Assembly (NCBI GenBank): GCA_037074765.1
Contig: JBAMDO010000096.1
Location: forward strand, 62,001 to 126,000
Direction: 5' to 3'
Length of the DNA: 64,000 bases
Source of the DNA: Mansonella perstans
Taxonomy: Eukaryota > Nematoda > Chromadorea > Rhabditida > Onchocercidae
Shown here piece by piece: positions 27,001 through 40,956 of the stretch. Numbering within the stretch: position 1 is the first letter of the stretch; each line of letters opens with the position of its first letter. The notes below the pieces were generated by a model, which was not told where the DNA came from, ran no database searches, and was given only the letters and a program-made list of their open reading frames with translations. The position numbers and the translations under genes are program-made.

Positions 27001-27246
27001 TTGCCGATCTAAATCTTGACGAATTTGTCAATGCTGCAATTAAGGTAGAAGCAGGTGAATTGGATACCTTACGAGTAAGTTTTGTCGATAAAAATTGTAA
27101 GCTTGATTAATGCACTCGGATGATTTCTAAACTTATCATAAAAGCACTTAAATATAGTTGAAAATTGAAAATCAATGTAATTTCAGTGTCCACGACCAAT
27201 TGCTATCGACATTGAATCATTAATGTTTATGGATGCAGATGAATAA
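21052..27246 (+). CDS. Two-pore-domain (TWK-type) potassium channel, paralogue B
   Basis: A K2P leak potassium channel subunit, paralogous to the minus-strand gene at 0.9-6.5 kb. Exons: 21052-21186, 21587-21662, 22757-22924, 23380-23454, 23874-24033, 24617-24704, 24957-25004, 25196-25365, 26238-26396, 26939-27074, 27187-27246. They total 1275 bp (424 residues) with all phases consistent. Features in order: TM1 ending YVVVGALAIRWIE; a cap loop with a sequon (NIT) formed across an exon junction; first filter TIGYGN; TM2; a charged linker; TM3; second filter TIGLGDLVP; TM4 (LVLTLVYSAIGLALTTIAIE); the nematode block WFGGKKLTMKQLVRNLG; a short tail ending FMDADE. Exons 23874-24033, 26238-26396 and 26939-27074 have exactly the lengths (160, 159, 136 bp) of their counterparts in paralogue A. 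Weak points are the start (ATG 21052 read straight into TM1), the gtcc donor after exon 1, and the aaag acceptor at 23379. A poly-A signal aataaa lies at about 27401. Confidence 0.88.
25730..25843 (+). rRNA. 5S rRNA-like sequence, probably a pseudogene
   Basis: The sequence follows nematode 5S rRNA: it starts like gtttgcgaccacaccac, has ttaagcaacgtt and gtctagttagtacttggatc, and ends with ggagacggcctgggaatcct. Against the ~119-nt nematode 5S it is about 114 nt long, and roughly seven bases are missing between the ccgatct and ttaagc segments. Several paired positions differ, so it is probably a dispersed, non-functional copy. It lies in sense orientation inside the channel B intron 25366-26237, between the second pore exon and the TM4 exon. 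Confidence 0.85.
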
Positions 27247-27771
27247 ATATATGCAATAGTATGGGATAAATCTATCGTTCGTTTATCGTGTCATCGTGCA
27301 TCCAGAATTCAAGGCCAAGAATTAAGCTTTCATTGAAAAAAAAAAAAAAAGCATAGAAAAATAATATACTATTTGATCTCACCTGTACATACTACGGACC
27401 AATAAAATCTATTTTTATAAGAAAACTAACAATGAATTAACATCAAAGGGTTAAAAGATAAAAAGAATCCATACAAAAAACACCTTCTCGAATCAGTCAG
27501 TAGCTTTAGATGAAACGATGAATTCTGATCACAGCTGGTTGAATAACTTCTATCCTACAAATAGCAGAAATTATTATTCTTATAGCTTCTACAAAAATTT
27601 CCTCATGGGCAGAAAGAGATAGTTAATATAAAAATGAAGAAAATAAAAAAGAGACAAATGAACAAAGATATTTAAATTTCAAAAAACAAATTCAATTTAA
27701 TGCGTGTAGATCACCAGGAATTTGCAATACTGGCTGAACAAGGTGAAAGAGAATATTGGGGAAATAATATT
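27247..27771. other. Convergent intergenic region (3' ends of channel B and DLD)
   Basis: Downstream of both genes. It contains an aataaa at 27401 for the plus-strand gene and a poly-A run at about 27338. No coding exon is supported. Confidence 0.6.
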
Positions 27772-31770
<3,999 letters not shown>

Positions 31771-31790
31771 ACTATACCTGAAACTGATGT
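31771..31790 (-). promoter_or_regulatory. Probable spliced-leader acceptor of the DLD gene
   Basis: On the minus strand a cagtttcag acceptor (AG edge at 31778) lies seven bases before the DLD initiation codon, with no upstream coding frame. This is the arrangement expected for a trans-splice site with a very short 5' leader. A 5' untranslated intron would look the same. Confidence 0.55.
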
Positions 31791-32339
31791 CAATTAACAA
31801 TTAACATACATACACTGTACCTGATGTCAATTAATATTGAGAGAAAAGTCACGACGAAATCCTTTCAAAACATAAATAATACTGCACTAACAGAAATTGT
31901 CTTTGAAGTTTCTAAATGGTTTCTTGTTGTATTATATTAATGCAAACTTCATGAAATTAATGAATAAAAAGAAGCCAATTCTACATGCTCGAACATTAAT
32001 ACTTTATGATATTAAAAAAGTTTAAATTGAGGATATAAGATGAATTTTAATTAATAAATCCTAATTATATACTTTTGAGGTAAGTCTCCAACATCAGCGT
32101 GGAAAAAGTTGTTCTAAATTGTATTACAAATGAATCTAACATGCAAAATCACCTTGAATACTCAAGTTAGCTAACATTAACAGTAATAACTTATAAGCCG
32201 AATACAACGATGTTTTAAGAAGCAAAAAAAGAAAACAAATAAAAGTCAAAGAAATTTTCGAAAGAACAAACGTCATAACTGAATTGACTCCTACATAGTT
32301 TCCTCATAACTTTACAACAATTCGAGCTTAATTTCTTTC
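31791..32339. other. Divergent spacer between DLD and the broken plus-strand coding stretch
   Basis: Probable promoter region of DLD on the minus strand. A short block around cctgatgtcaatta occurs in two similar copies at about 31786 and 31821. No coding exon is seen. Confidence 0.4.
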
Positions 32340-33168
32340 ATGGAACAATTTTTTCAGGATGACAACATGAGACCTCAACCGTTTGCCGCAATGAATACAA
32401 ATAATTATCCAGAATTATCGATTTCCGAATATATATTCCGCTTTTTCAAGCTACTGCGCACTATCCCTGCTAAAATCACAAAATAACATTTGCATATTTT
32501 GATCCTTTGTCAACTAAATTTGACCAGAAACTTTCCTGCTTTGCTTTTGAAATCAATGCTAATTCAAACAAAAGAACTACTACTTCCGTTATCAGAAAAA
32601 AAAAAAATTAGTCCAACAGCAGCCGTCATTCCTTTTTGGATTTGTCCAAATTTATCCGGAGAATCTGGGAAAAAGAAGCTACTCTCTATCTTACTGCATA
32701 AAATTTATCATTTTTTCTTCTTTCTTTTGGTAGTGTGGCCATTATTATAAAAAATCAACCTTCCAGAAAGTTGAAAACATACGCTATGGCAAAACATTCT
32801 AAACATTCTAGAAAGAATTGCTGGTGCCACCTTAGTCAAAAGCAAACAACAGAAAGCATTATCAGGCGTAAGGCTCACACCTCTAATCATAAACTAGACT
32901 ACCCTTAAGAAAACAAAAATCTCACCCTGTCTGTCACTCTGACAAAATATATTACAAACAACAGCAGAATAACTGCAAAAAGTTCATTGATGAATCTATC
33001 GATCATGCAGTAATAAGCTATTTATCTAATTTAATTAATTATAATCATATCTTTATTAATAACACGTGCGATATTCTTAACTGTAAATTATGCAACGATA
33101 AGCTTCCAATATCTTTCATAGAAGTTGATGAGTTTTTCTTTGTTAATTTTTTTTACAACACTTTATAA
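32340..33168 (+). pseudogene. Frame-broken coding stretch, identity unclear
   Basis: Starting at ATG 32340, consecutive stretches of normal protein composition follow one another but in changing frames. They are 32340-32486 (48 codons); a stretch containing FAYFDPLSTKFDQKL (about 32480-32595); a stretch after a run of 12 A containing SFLFGFVQIYPENLG, which meets an in-frame TAG at about 32733 and continues with HYYKKSTFQKVENIRYG; a stretch containing NILNILERIAGATLV; and an open frame 32893-33168 of 91 codons without ATG, containing DESIDHAVISYLSNLI and CKLCNDKLPISFIEV. No splice sites explain the frame changes, so this is either a pseudogene or a gene damaged by assembly indels. The order FAYFDPL...YSLSYC...AVISYL faintly recalls the longin/DENN start of C9orf72-like proteins; this is weak inference. 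It may be the broken 5' part of the gene at 33.8-34.9 kb. Confidence 0.45.
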
Positions 33169-33806
33169 ATAGATGTAAACCATTGGAGCGCTTATCCTGT
33201 AACGTCGATATGTTTTATTTTTAATTCAAAATTGTTGCGACAATTTCATTCATTCGCTGACCTAAAGTGATACCAAATAACGTATGGAAACAGAAAAATG
33301 CAATGAGCAAAAAAGAAAGGTGAAAAAATGAAATAATTTGGAAGTGTAAAAAAATAAAAATACAAACTTCATCCTAACCTGATCCATTCAAAATTAAATG
33401 CCTGAACAATGCTTATTGCTTATATAAAAGAAATTTTGGAAATACTTTGTTAAATAAAAAGAATTGAACAGTCATAACACTAATTAAATTTCGAACAAAA
33501 TAACCTATACTGCTATCAATCAATAACAACAGAAAGTTTTTTAGCCACAGCAAAATGTTATGAAAAAAGAAAAGAAAAAACGACTCATGACAATTAATCT
33601 ATTTAAAAAAAAAAAGCAAGTGGAAATGAGAGATAAGCGAAGATAACTAAATAACACAAACATAAATGCGTCCGTGATTAACATTGAAATTATGACAATA
33701 AATTCTGACGAAATATGATAAAAATGATAATTACGATAACAAATTTTCACAAATTATGATAAAAGTAATAATAATTCCAGTATTTAAAATCTTTTTTAAT
33801 TATTAG

Positions 33807-34861
33807 ATGACAACAAACTTACATCTACAAACTGTTCTATTTCCTTGTAAACACCAATGTGATTCGGTAAGTATTAAAAAAAAACGAAAAAAAAACTTGA
33901 ATCCTGACAAATTGTGTGAAAGCAGAAACATAAAACCGGAAAAACAAGTAATAAATGAAGTTTCATGTAATTATTTTCAACAAAGTCTACTTGAAACAAT
34001 GAAATCAACTATTAGCATTTAACAATTAGGTCCAGATGCTAATCGGAAATTAGATTCTTATCATTGTTAATATCGGTAAACTCGGAAATTAAATCCCTAT
34101 ATCATTGATGATATCCATAAACGTAACCAAACCAAAATCCACGAACAGGCCTAGTGACCTCATGTAAAGAACAATATGATTCACGTTTCAAAAGTAGTAT
34201 CATTCCGTCAGATGATCCAATGGATGCAATTTCTTGTGTCACGTATTTCAGTATTTCACTCATTGCACTAAATTCATCCAAACCAGGCCTATTGATTGTT
34301 CTCGATGGTAATACTTTGCAATGATGACGTGAGATGGTAATGTTTATTTATGTTTTTCTCTTCTTCACCTTCTTCATCTAAATGTTACATTACTTTCTAT
34401 ATGAAGAAATAACAAAGTGATCCAGAATATCCAGAATCATTCTAATTACTGTTACAAGTGATGTTAACTTCTACAACTATTAATACATATCAGTCCTATC
34501 CATTATTTTTTCTTTTTAAGTTTGAAAGACTAAAGTTGACAGAAAATTAATTACTGGACATATATGAAATGTAATACTATGATGAGTCAACCTTGATATA
34601 AATTTGTTTGATTTAGTAAAGTGTTATCTGAGTATGTAAACTTTGATAAAATGAATAATTTAAAGTAACTTCTCAAATATGCTAATTATGTTAATTTTAA
34701 AGCATATACTAATTTTATGGTATCTCACAAAGTGTGGAATTTTATGCTTACACGCGAATTTCGTAGAGTAAGTTTTAAAATAAAATTTGTAATTTTTGAT
34801 TTAGATATTACCTGATGTCGACAGTCTTGGACTGCAAAAAATTTCGCCATCGAATTGCTGA
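33807..34861 (+). CDS. Unrecognised gene just upstream of Dcp2, C-terminal exons
   Basis: Four pieces join in phase: 33807-about 33963 (ATG directly after a tattag acceptor), 34149-34307, 34703-34767 and the last exon 34805-34861, ending TGA. The second exon is the most convincing (segments CKEQYDSRFKSSIIPSDDP and CVTYFSISLIALNSSKPG, donor gtaata). The third reads VSHKVWNFMLTREF with donor gtaagt, and the fourth LPDVDSLGLQKISPS. The first exon is least sure: its frame stays open to 34022, and a gtaagt within it (33867) would give an alternative shorter exon. I recognise no domain. The stop lies 60 bp before the Dcp2 start on the same strand, which suggests co-transcription. The gene may extend 5' into the broken stretch at 32.3-33.2 kb. 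Confidence 0.55.
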
Positions 34862-34921
34862 AGAGCTGTGAATATCATTCTATATATTTGTGAATTTAAA
34901 ACGCTAACGAGGATTAAGCTG

Positions 34922-37900
34922 ATGAGTAATTTGGTGAACAATATGATTCGTAAGCACCACTCTACACGAATGACAGTTTATAATCGGAATTTACGAAGTA
35001 ACGATTCTGGTGATATTAGTGGTATTGGTAAGTTATTTTGGTCGTAATTTGTTACTCTTTCACTTTTTTTTGTTTTCATAACGATAAAAGGTTTCTAGCT
35101 TGCGTATGAAATAGGTTACGTCGTAGCTTCAAAGACGTAATCTATCTCATATGGAAGGTTCATTTATTCAAAAGCTAAAATGCTTTATTTTTATTTCACG
35201 TAACTTTTCCACTTGGTCATCTATGTATTTTGCAACGATTCAGTTCCTACTTGATGTTGAGATTGAACTTTGCTGCAATCTGACCATTTTCATCAGATTT
35301 TACTATGAGATATCAAAATATGAAGATCATCGCATTGCGAAACTAAATTTTTTTTTTCTGTTTTGCTCTATCATCAGTCGGAAAGAATACTGAAGAAATA
35401 TATCAGGAAATGGTGAGAAAGGTGAGAATCCGCGACGTAGTCGACAAAAAAATGGTGCAAAGAGAAGTAGTGTTGGGGCAAGAATGTCTAAGAGTGGTAA
35501 TGATTTTGCTATGTTATCATCTTTAGTATTGTCAGGATCTGTTGATGACTGATAATTTAGTTTTGAATTTTTTAGCGATGCGTCACTTGATAAGCAACGC
35601 TTGTTAACAGTTGTCTGTTTCAGGAACAATCACGGAGGTCTCAGATTCGCGAATGAAAAGTTCTATGTCATTTGGTCCACCCATACCTGATGATATTTTG
35701 GATGATCTGTGCTTCCGATTCCTTATCAATATCCCAGACGATCAGGTGATTCATACATTACCTATCAAGAACAAGTAGTTGCTTGAGCAAGCTGTAAGTA
35801 TCCTATCATTTGTTATGATACTACTAAAATATTTATGATATCATTGTTATGGTAGCATCTGTGATGTCATTCGTAATGATATCATTCATGTTATAATTAT
35901 GCGATTTTTCTAATCTCTAAGTAATTTGCTTTCTTGCAGAAAAATGCTCCTGTACGGCTCTGCTTTCAAATAGAGTTGGCACATTGGTTTTATATAGATT
36001 TTTATTGCAAGGGGAATAATGGAAATGTAAAATGTCCTGAAGTGAGTATGAGAGATTTGGTCGGGTGAGTGAATTTATGCTTTCCGTTAAATGTTCCGTT
36101 AAAGTTATTTATAGTGCCTTTCGATGTACATAGTTGTAAATTTTATATTTTTAAATAAGTCGTGTTTTCTTTTTTCTTTTTTTTTTTTTTTGTTTTGATC
36201 TTAAAACACTGTAGCAACTTCATTTTCTCTTTTTAAGATAGTAGAAGGAAAAAGACGAGTACACTCATTCACAGAAATGGGTACCCTTTTTTCTTCATGG
36301 TTAATTATTATTTTGTTTAGGCAGATATTCAGCCATTGTGATTTCCTTATCCAATACACGGATAGCGTCGATAAGGTGACTTATATCGTTTTTCATCTTT
36401 CATAAATTCTGGTTATCACACTGAAAATGAAAATTTGGTTCAGGTAATGGAAGAATGGCGTATTTACAAATCAGGTGTACCAACATACGGTGCTGCGCTT
36501 TTAGATAGTACATTGAATTACGTACTGTTGGTACAAGGATATTTTGCAAAGAACAGTTGGGGATTTCCAAAGGGGAAGGTTTGTTGTTTTTCGAAGATTT
36601 TCAGAATGATTAATCAAGCGTTATTTGTTGGCGAGAGAATTCTTAAAAATCATTTCCATACTCAGTGCATAATAATGTATCTTTTTTGTTGAAATATTTT
36701 GGTTCTGTGGTCAGCTGATAGCATTCCACTGCCTGAAGCAGTACAACGATAGTACAAGAGAGTAAAGGTTAAATTGTACCAGATATATGAAGCATAATAA
36801 GTGGGTCTAAAATATATGCGCAACACATAAAGATTTTAACAAAAACCAACATAAATAATTTCTTTACTTCAATCGGTAGAAAATATTTGAGTCACTTTAT
36901 ACGATTCATTACGAAACATAGGATGAAACTATAAATAAGTAAATAGTTTTACCTCAATGGATAAAAAAAAAATCAAACAGTCTTTCTGCAACAAATCCTG
37001 TTAATTACATGAATTTAGACTTTAATGATGGCATTAAGATACCGTTACTAAGGTAAACAAATGATGAGAATAATCATCTAGACTTCTAGTTATACATGTT
37101 TGTATATATATTGTGTATTGTATTGCTCATGACTAAACTAATGAACTGAAAAGCAAATTTCATAGTTTGAAAAATCGTGAAATAAACAGTGTGTTTTCTA
37201 AAAATATATCCACACGTTTATATTAAGCATTAATCTTTTAACCACTAAGAAGTTAAATGATAAAGTGAAATGGAAATTAAAGACTAACTGATCATAAATC
37301 ATCTTGATAGACGTTAAATGCGTTGCTAACGCCTGAACTAGATTATGGAATCATTATGTTTACTTGAACTTCTGTTCTGAAAATGAGTTTATTATTAAGT
37401 TTGATGAGTGATTTAGAAGGACTGATCAAACCATGTGCTGTTCTGTTTCATGTAGTAAGGGAAAAGGTAGGTAGGCTTAAAAGAAATTGAAGAATAAAAT
37501 GTATGGTTTAGTTTGTTATATCTAGATTATAAACAAAATTAAAATTACCTTAATCTCTAATGAATGAAATAAAAAGCAGATTAGTTTATAATCTGGGCAT
37601 ATTGGTACATTTTAATGTGAGGAATGTAATTGAACTGGAATCAGTGGAATTGAGTTTTCTGATAATTGTTGGTTTTTAATGTTTCAAATAGTGCAAAAAC
37701 TTCAATAGCTAGATAGACTGTTTTAACGTAAAAATATTGGTTAACATAAAATATATGACTGGAGATGCTTAGATTGAAATATGGCCTATCTACGGATATT
37801 GTTGGCAGTCCGGAGTTTTTCTTTTATGCATGAATATAATTTCCAAACGGGTAGAAATAATTTATGGGTAAGATTTAGATTCCGCTGACGCATGGATTAG

Positions 37901-40900
37901 AATAGTAGATCTTTTGAACAAATTTGAAGTGATGTAGAAATAATGATTTGTTTCATGTACAGCTTATTAGCTATCGGACAAGGAATTTTTGCCACTGCTG
38001 AACTGATTTAGATTGCAGTTTTTTAAGGCTATGCGATCAGTGTGATGAGACATGCAGCAGGAAGAGATCTTCATTTGTGTGCTCGCAAATTTTAAGTGGA
38101 AAAGATTTCATCTTTTATGCAAAGAACTGAAAATAAATTAGGTAACAGGGAAGGGTAATAAACTTGATATAGATGTCTGAAAAACATATGCTATATGGAG
38201 AGAAGATAGCATAATGCAGATAAATTCATTTAAGGTGAACGAAGATGAGGAAGCGATGGCTTGCGCTAATCGAGAGGTAATGGAAGAAGTGGGTTTTGAT
38301 ATTTCTGATAAAATCTGCAAAACACGTTTGATTCAGTGTTTTGTGAACGATACTTTGATACGATTGTATATAATACGCGATGTTCCAATTGATTTCCCCT
38401 TTGCTCCAAATACTCGGTGCGAGATAGGGTATGTATGTACTTTATGGATTTTTTTTTTTTATACTTGAGTAATTATATTGAGGAAGTATTATATCGCTTG
38501 TCAGAAAAAGAGATTTTCCAATTTTAGTAAGATTCAGTGGTTTTGTATTTGGGATTTGCCGAAGGATCGGAACGATACTGCGTCATGTGAGCGAATTGGT
38601 ATGTCTCCAAGTAATTTCTACACTGTAATTCCGTTCGTTAAAGACCTGCAAGCATATGTTTCGAAGTATCATAATACGCACAATAAGCCGAGGCTTAAGG
38701 TATATAAAGATGGTTTAATTCAAATTGTTTAATCAAATTCTATATTTCCTTATATTAAAATATTTTTTTTTTCTCTGTAATGCTCCATCAATGAATGTTA
38801 TGTATCACCATAATAGGAATGGGAGATCCTGAATAAAAAAGTTTTTTTTGAGATAAGATGATTTGAAATAAAATTATGTTCGAGTTTTTAGTAATATTGA
38901 AAATATGCCATATTTTCTTTTTACAGCCAATGGATGCGATAAATATTAGCACACAATCATCAAGCGCATTCAGTCCGGTGCAGCCTCAGCGTATGTTCCT
39001 TTTTTAGAATAATTTTATGACTTTAATATTTTCAAAAAATCTTCAGTTTTGTTAGCTTTTATTTTTGCCGCTACCATTACTACTTTTGTCTTGTTTTTAT
39101 AATCAAGGTTTTATTAATTAGTTATTATAAGTCGATACATTTTCTGGTGAACAAAAAATTCTGCATAATTTAATTTACTCATTGCTACAGCGACACGGAT
39201 AACTTTTAAGTTACTGGACTGACTAGCCGAAATAGTTTGATTTTTGAAATTATTTTGAGATTCTTGATAGTGCTTTATATCTTCATGGATTTGTCCCGTT
39301 GCTAGAATTGCTGCAGTACAACAGTACCATTACCAATTGCGGTAGTAATGACAGTGCACGATTATTCAGCATAATAATTGTTAAACAATACCAGTTTTAT
39401 GAATAACACAATTTTTTTTTTGCTGTTGTGAACAGATTTATTATATAGAAAAGAATGAGATATTAGCGTCAGCACTGAATCCTTTATTCAATACGAAGAC
39501 TGTGGCAAATATGGGTCGTCCAGCAATTCCTCAACATTCTTCGCAGCATACATCACCAAACTCAGCATTTTTCAAGCCATTAACATCATCCGCTAAACAT
39601 ATTTCATATACTGGCACTGCCTTTGTACAAATGCTATCCCGCACTTCCTGTGCAAGTATCGAAGGTAGAACTTAATTGAAAATGTTATTTGTATCTTGGT
39701 TTTTAACTCTCAAACTCTACCGTGAACTCCTCTGTTCTTTTTTGAACATTAAAAGGTACACGTGAAAAATAACCCATCACCCATTAGTGCTACCTTTCCA
39801 TATTCAGAAAAAAAAAGTTTTTTAACAAATTATGCGAAATCTTCAGAAAGAGTGAAAATGAAAGAAGTAACGAGACCAGTACCGGCAGTTCCAAAAGCAA
39901 CTATGCCAGTACTTGGTCGTCCAGTATATGATGCATTCAAAAAAGAAGCCGGAACAAAGGTACCATGAATGAAAAAAATTAACAACTTTTTTGGTGTAAA
40001 TCTTTTTCTAATGTTTTGACACTTCCAAACTTAGGAGATGCAAAGTTATATGTTTGGCGAGAAATTCGAAGAGGGAATTGTTCACAGTGGTTCACTATCA
40101 ATATTAGCTTTTAAAATGATGATACTGATGAATTAGCTCTCCAATTACACGAATGCTCTTTGCGGCGATGGTTTAATGATTTAATCGTGTTAAATATTTG
40201 CATTTAATTTCAGGCGGTTACTTCCTTACGAGAAGCATCGAATAAAACATCGCTATGTGACATTCTTTATCATGGAGTCACAGAGACGAAAGAAGGGATC
40301 AGTCACTCGACTGATAGCAGCAAAAAGAAAGCAAATGTAGAATGCAACAGTCGTTACAGTTGTTTCAATCTGCCAATGAAAAAGGAAATCTCACCAGAAC
40401 CTCTTCATTCAGGGTTTGCTTTTTATTAGGCTAATAAAATTATAGAAAATAGGTTTGGAAGTATTGGTCATCGGTGGTTTATATTTTAATTGCATGTTTG
40501 CATATTTGCTCATATGTAATCATTTTTCAAACTTATTGCCAGTTTTTTTTTTTTTGTCAAATAAAACATTTTGCAGAGAAGACTTGATGAAGAATTGTTT
40601 AAAAGGAATTAATGGTTCGCTGAAAAAAGTTTTAATGGCAAGTCATATGACTGAAAGCAAACCACTTATTAATTTATGCGAAGCCTGGAAAAATTTCAAA
40701 GTTTGTAACTTTATATTTGAATCTAAGGCAAAATTTTAAATGAGCATCTGGTCCAGAATAATAATATTGAATATTAAGCTTTTTTTTTTTTTTTTAGTAT
40801 CAGTTCTTCGGTGTAAGAATCAGAAACGATATTAGTGGTAGTAAATTATCATCAAAAAAGCCATTCCTTCTTAAATCTAGTAGTAAGTTTACTCCTGTTC

Positions 40901-40956
40901 ATACAACCAATGCATTTTCAGTTCGATATTTCGCGAACATTTTGAAACTAATATGA
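34922..40956 (+). CDS. dcap-2: mRNA-decapping enzyme Dcp2 (Nudix hydrolase)
   Basis: The catalytic subunit that hydrolyses the mRNA m7G cap to m7GDP, acting in the cytoplasm and P-bodies with Dcp1. Exons: 34922-35027, 35407-35496, 35624-35745, 35940-36064, 36321-36375, 36444-36578, 38235-38428, 38528-38699, 38927-38990, 39449-39664, then 39756-39959, 40214-40413, 40577-40700, 40798-40956. After a Ser/Arg-rich N-terminus comes the regulatory domain ([31 protein letters not shown]). The Nudix domain follows ([14 protein letters not shown]; box from GK at the end of exon 6 through [20 protein letters not shown], matching Gx5Ex7REUxEExGU). Box B is [11 protein letters not shown]. The tail is Ser/Pro-rich. 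Exon 10 ends in phase 1 but exon 11 reads in phase 0. Including exons 9 and 10 gives a stop at 39770-39772 (431 residues); skipping both gives a 561-residue protein ending at 40956. The true form needs transcripts. Confidence 0.93.

Noticed and set aside
35346..35498. Alternative Dcp2 exon 2 frame read from an earlier cag at 35377-35379
   Set aside because: It also enters in phase 1, but the frame gives Val/Lys-rich sequence unlike Dcp2. The acceptor at 35406 gives a Ser/Arg/Gly stretch that joins both neighbours in phase.
35327..35629. Minus-strand ORF of 100 codons
   Set aside because: Antisense shadow of Dcp2 exon 2 and flanking intron; the plus-strand exon fits splice sites and phase.
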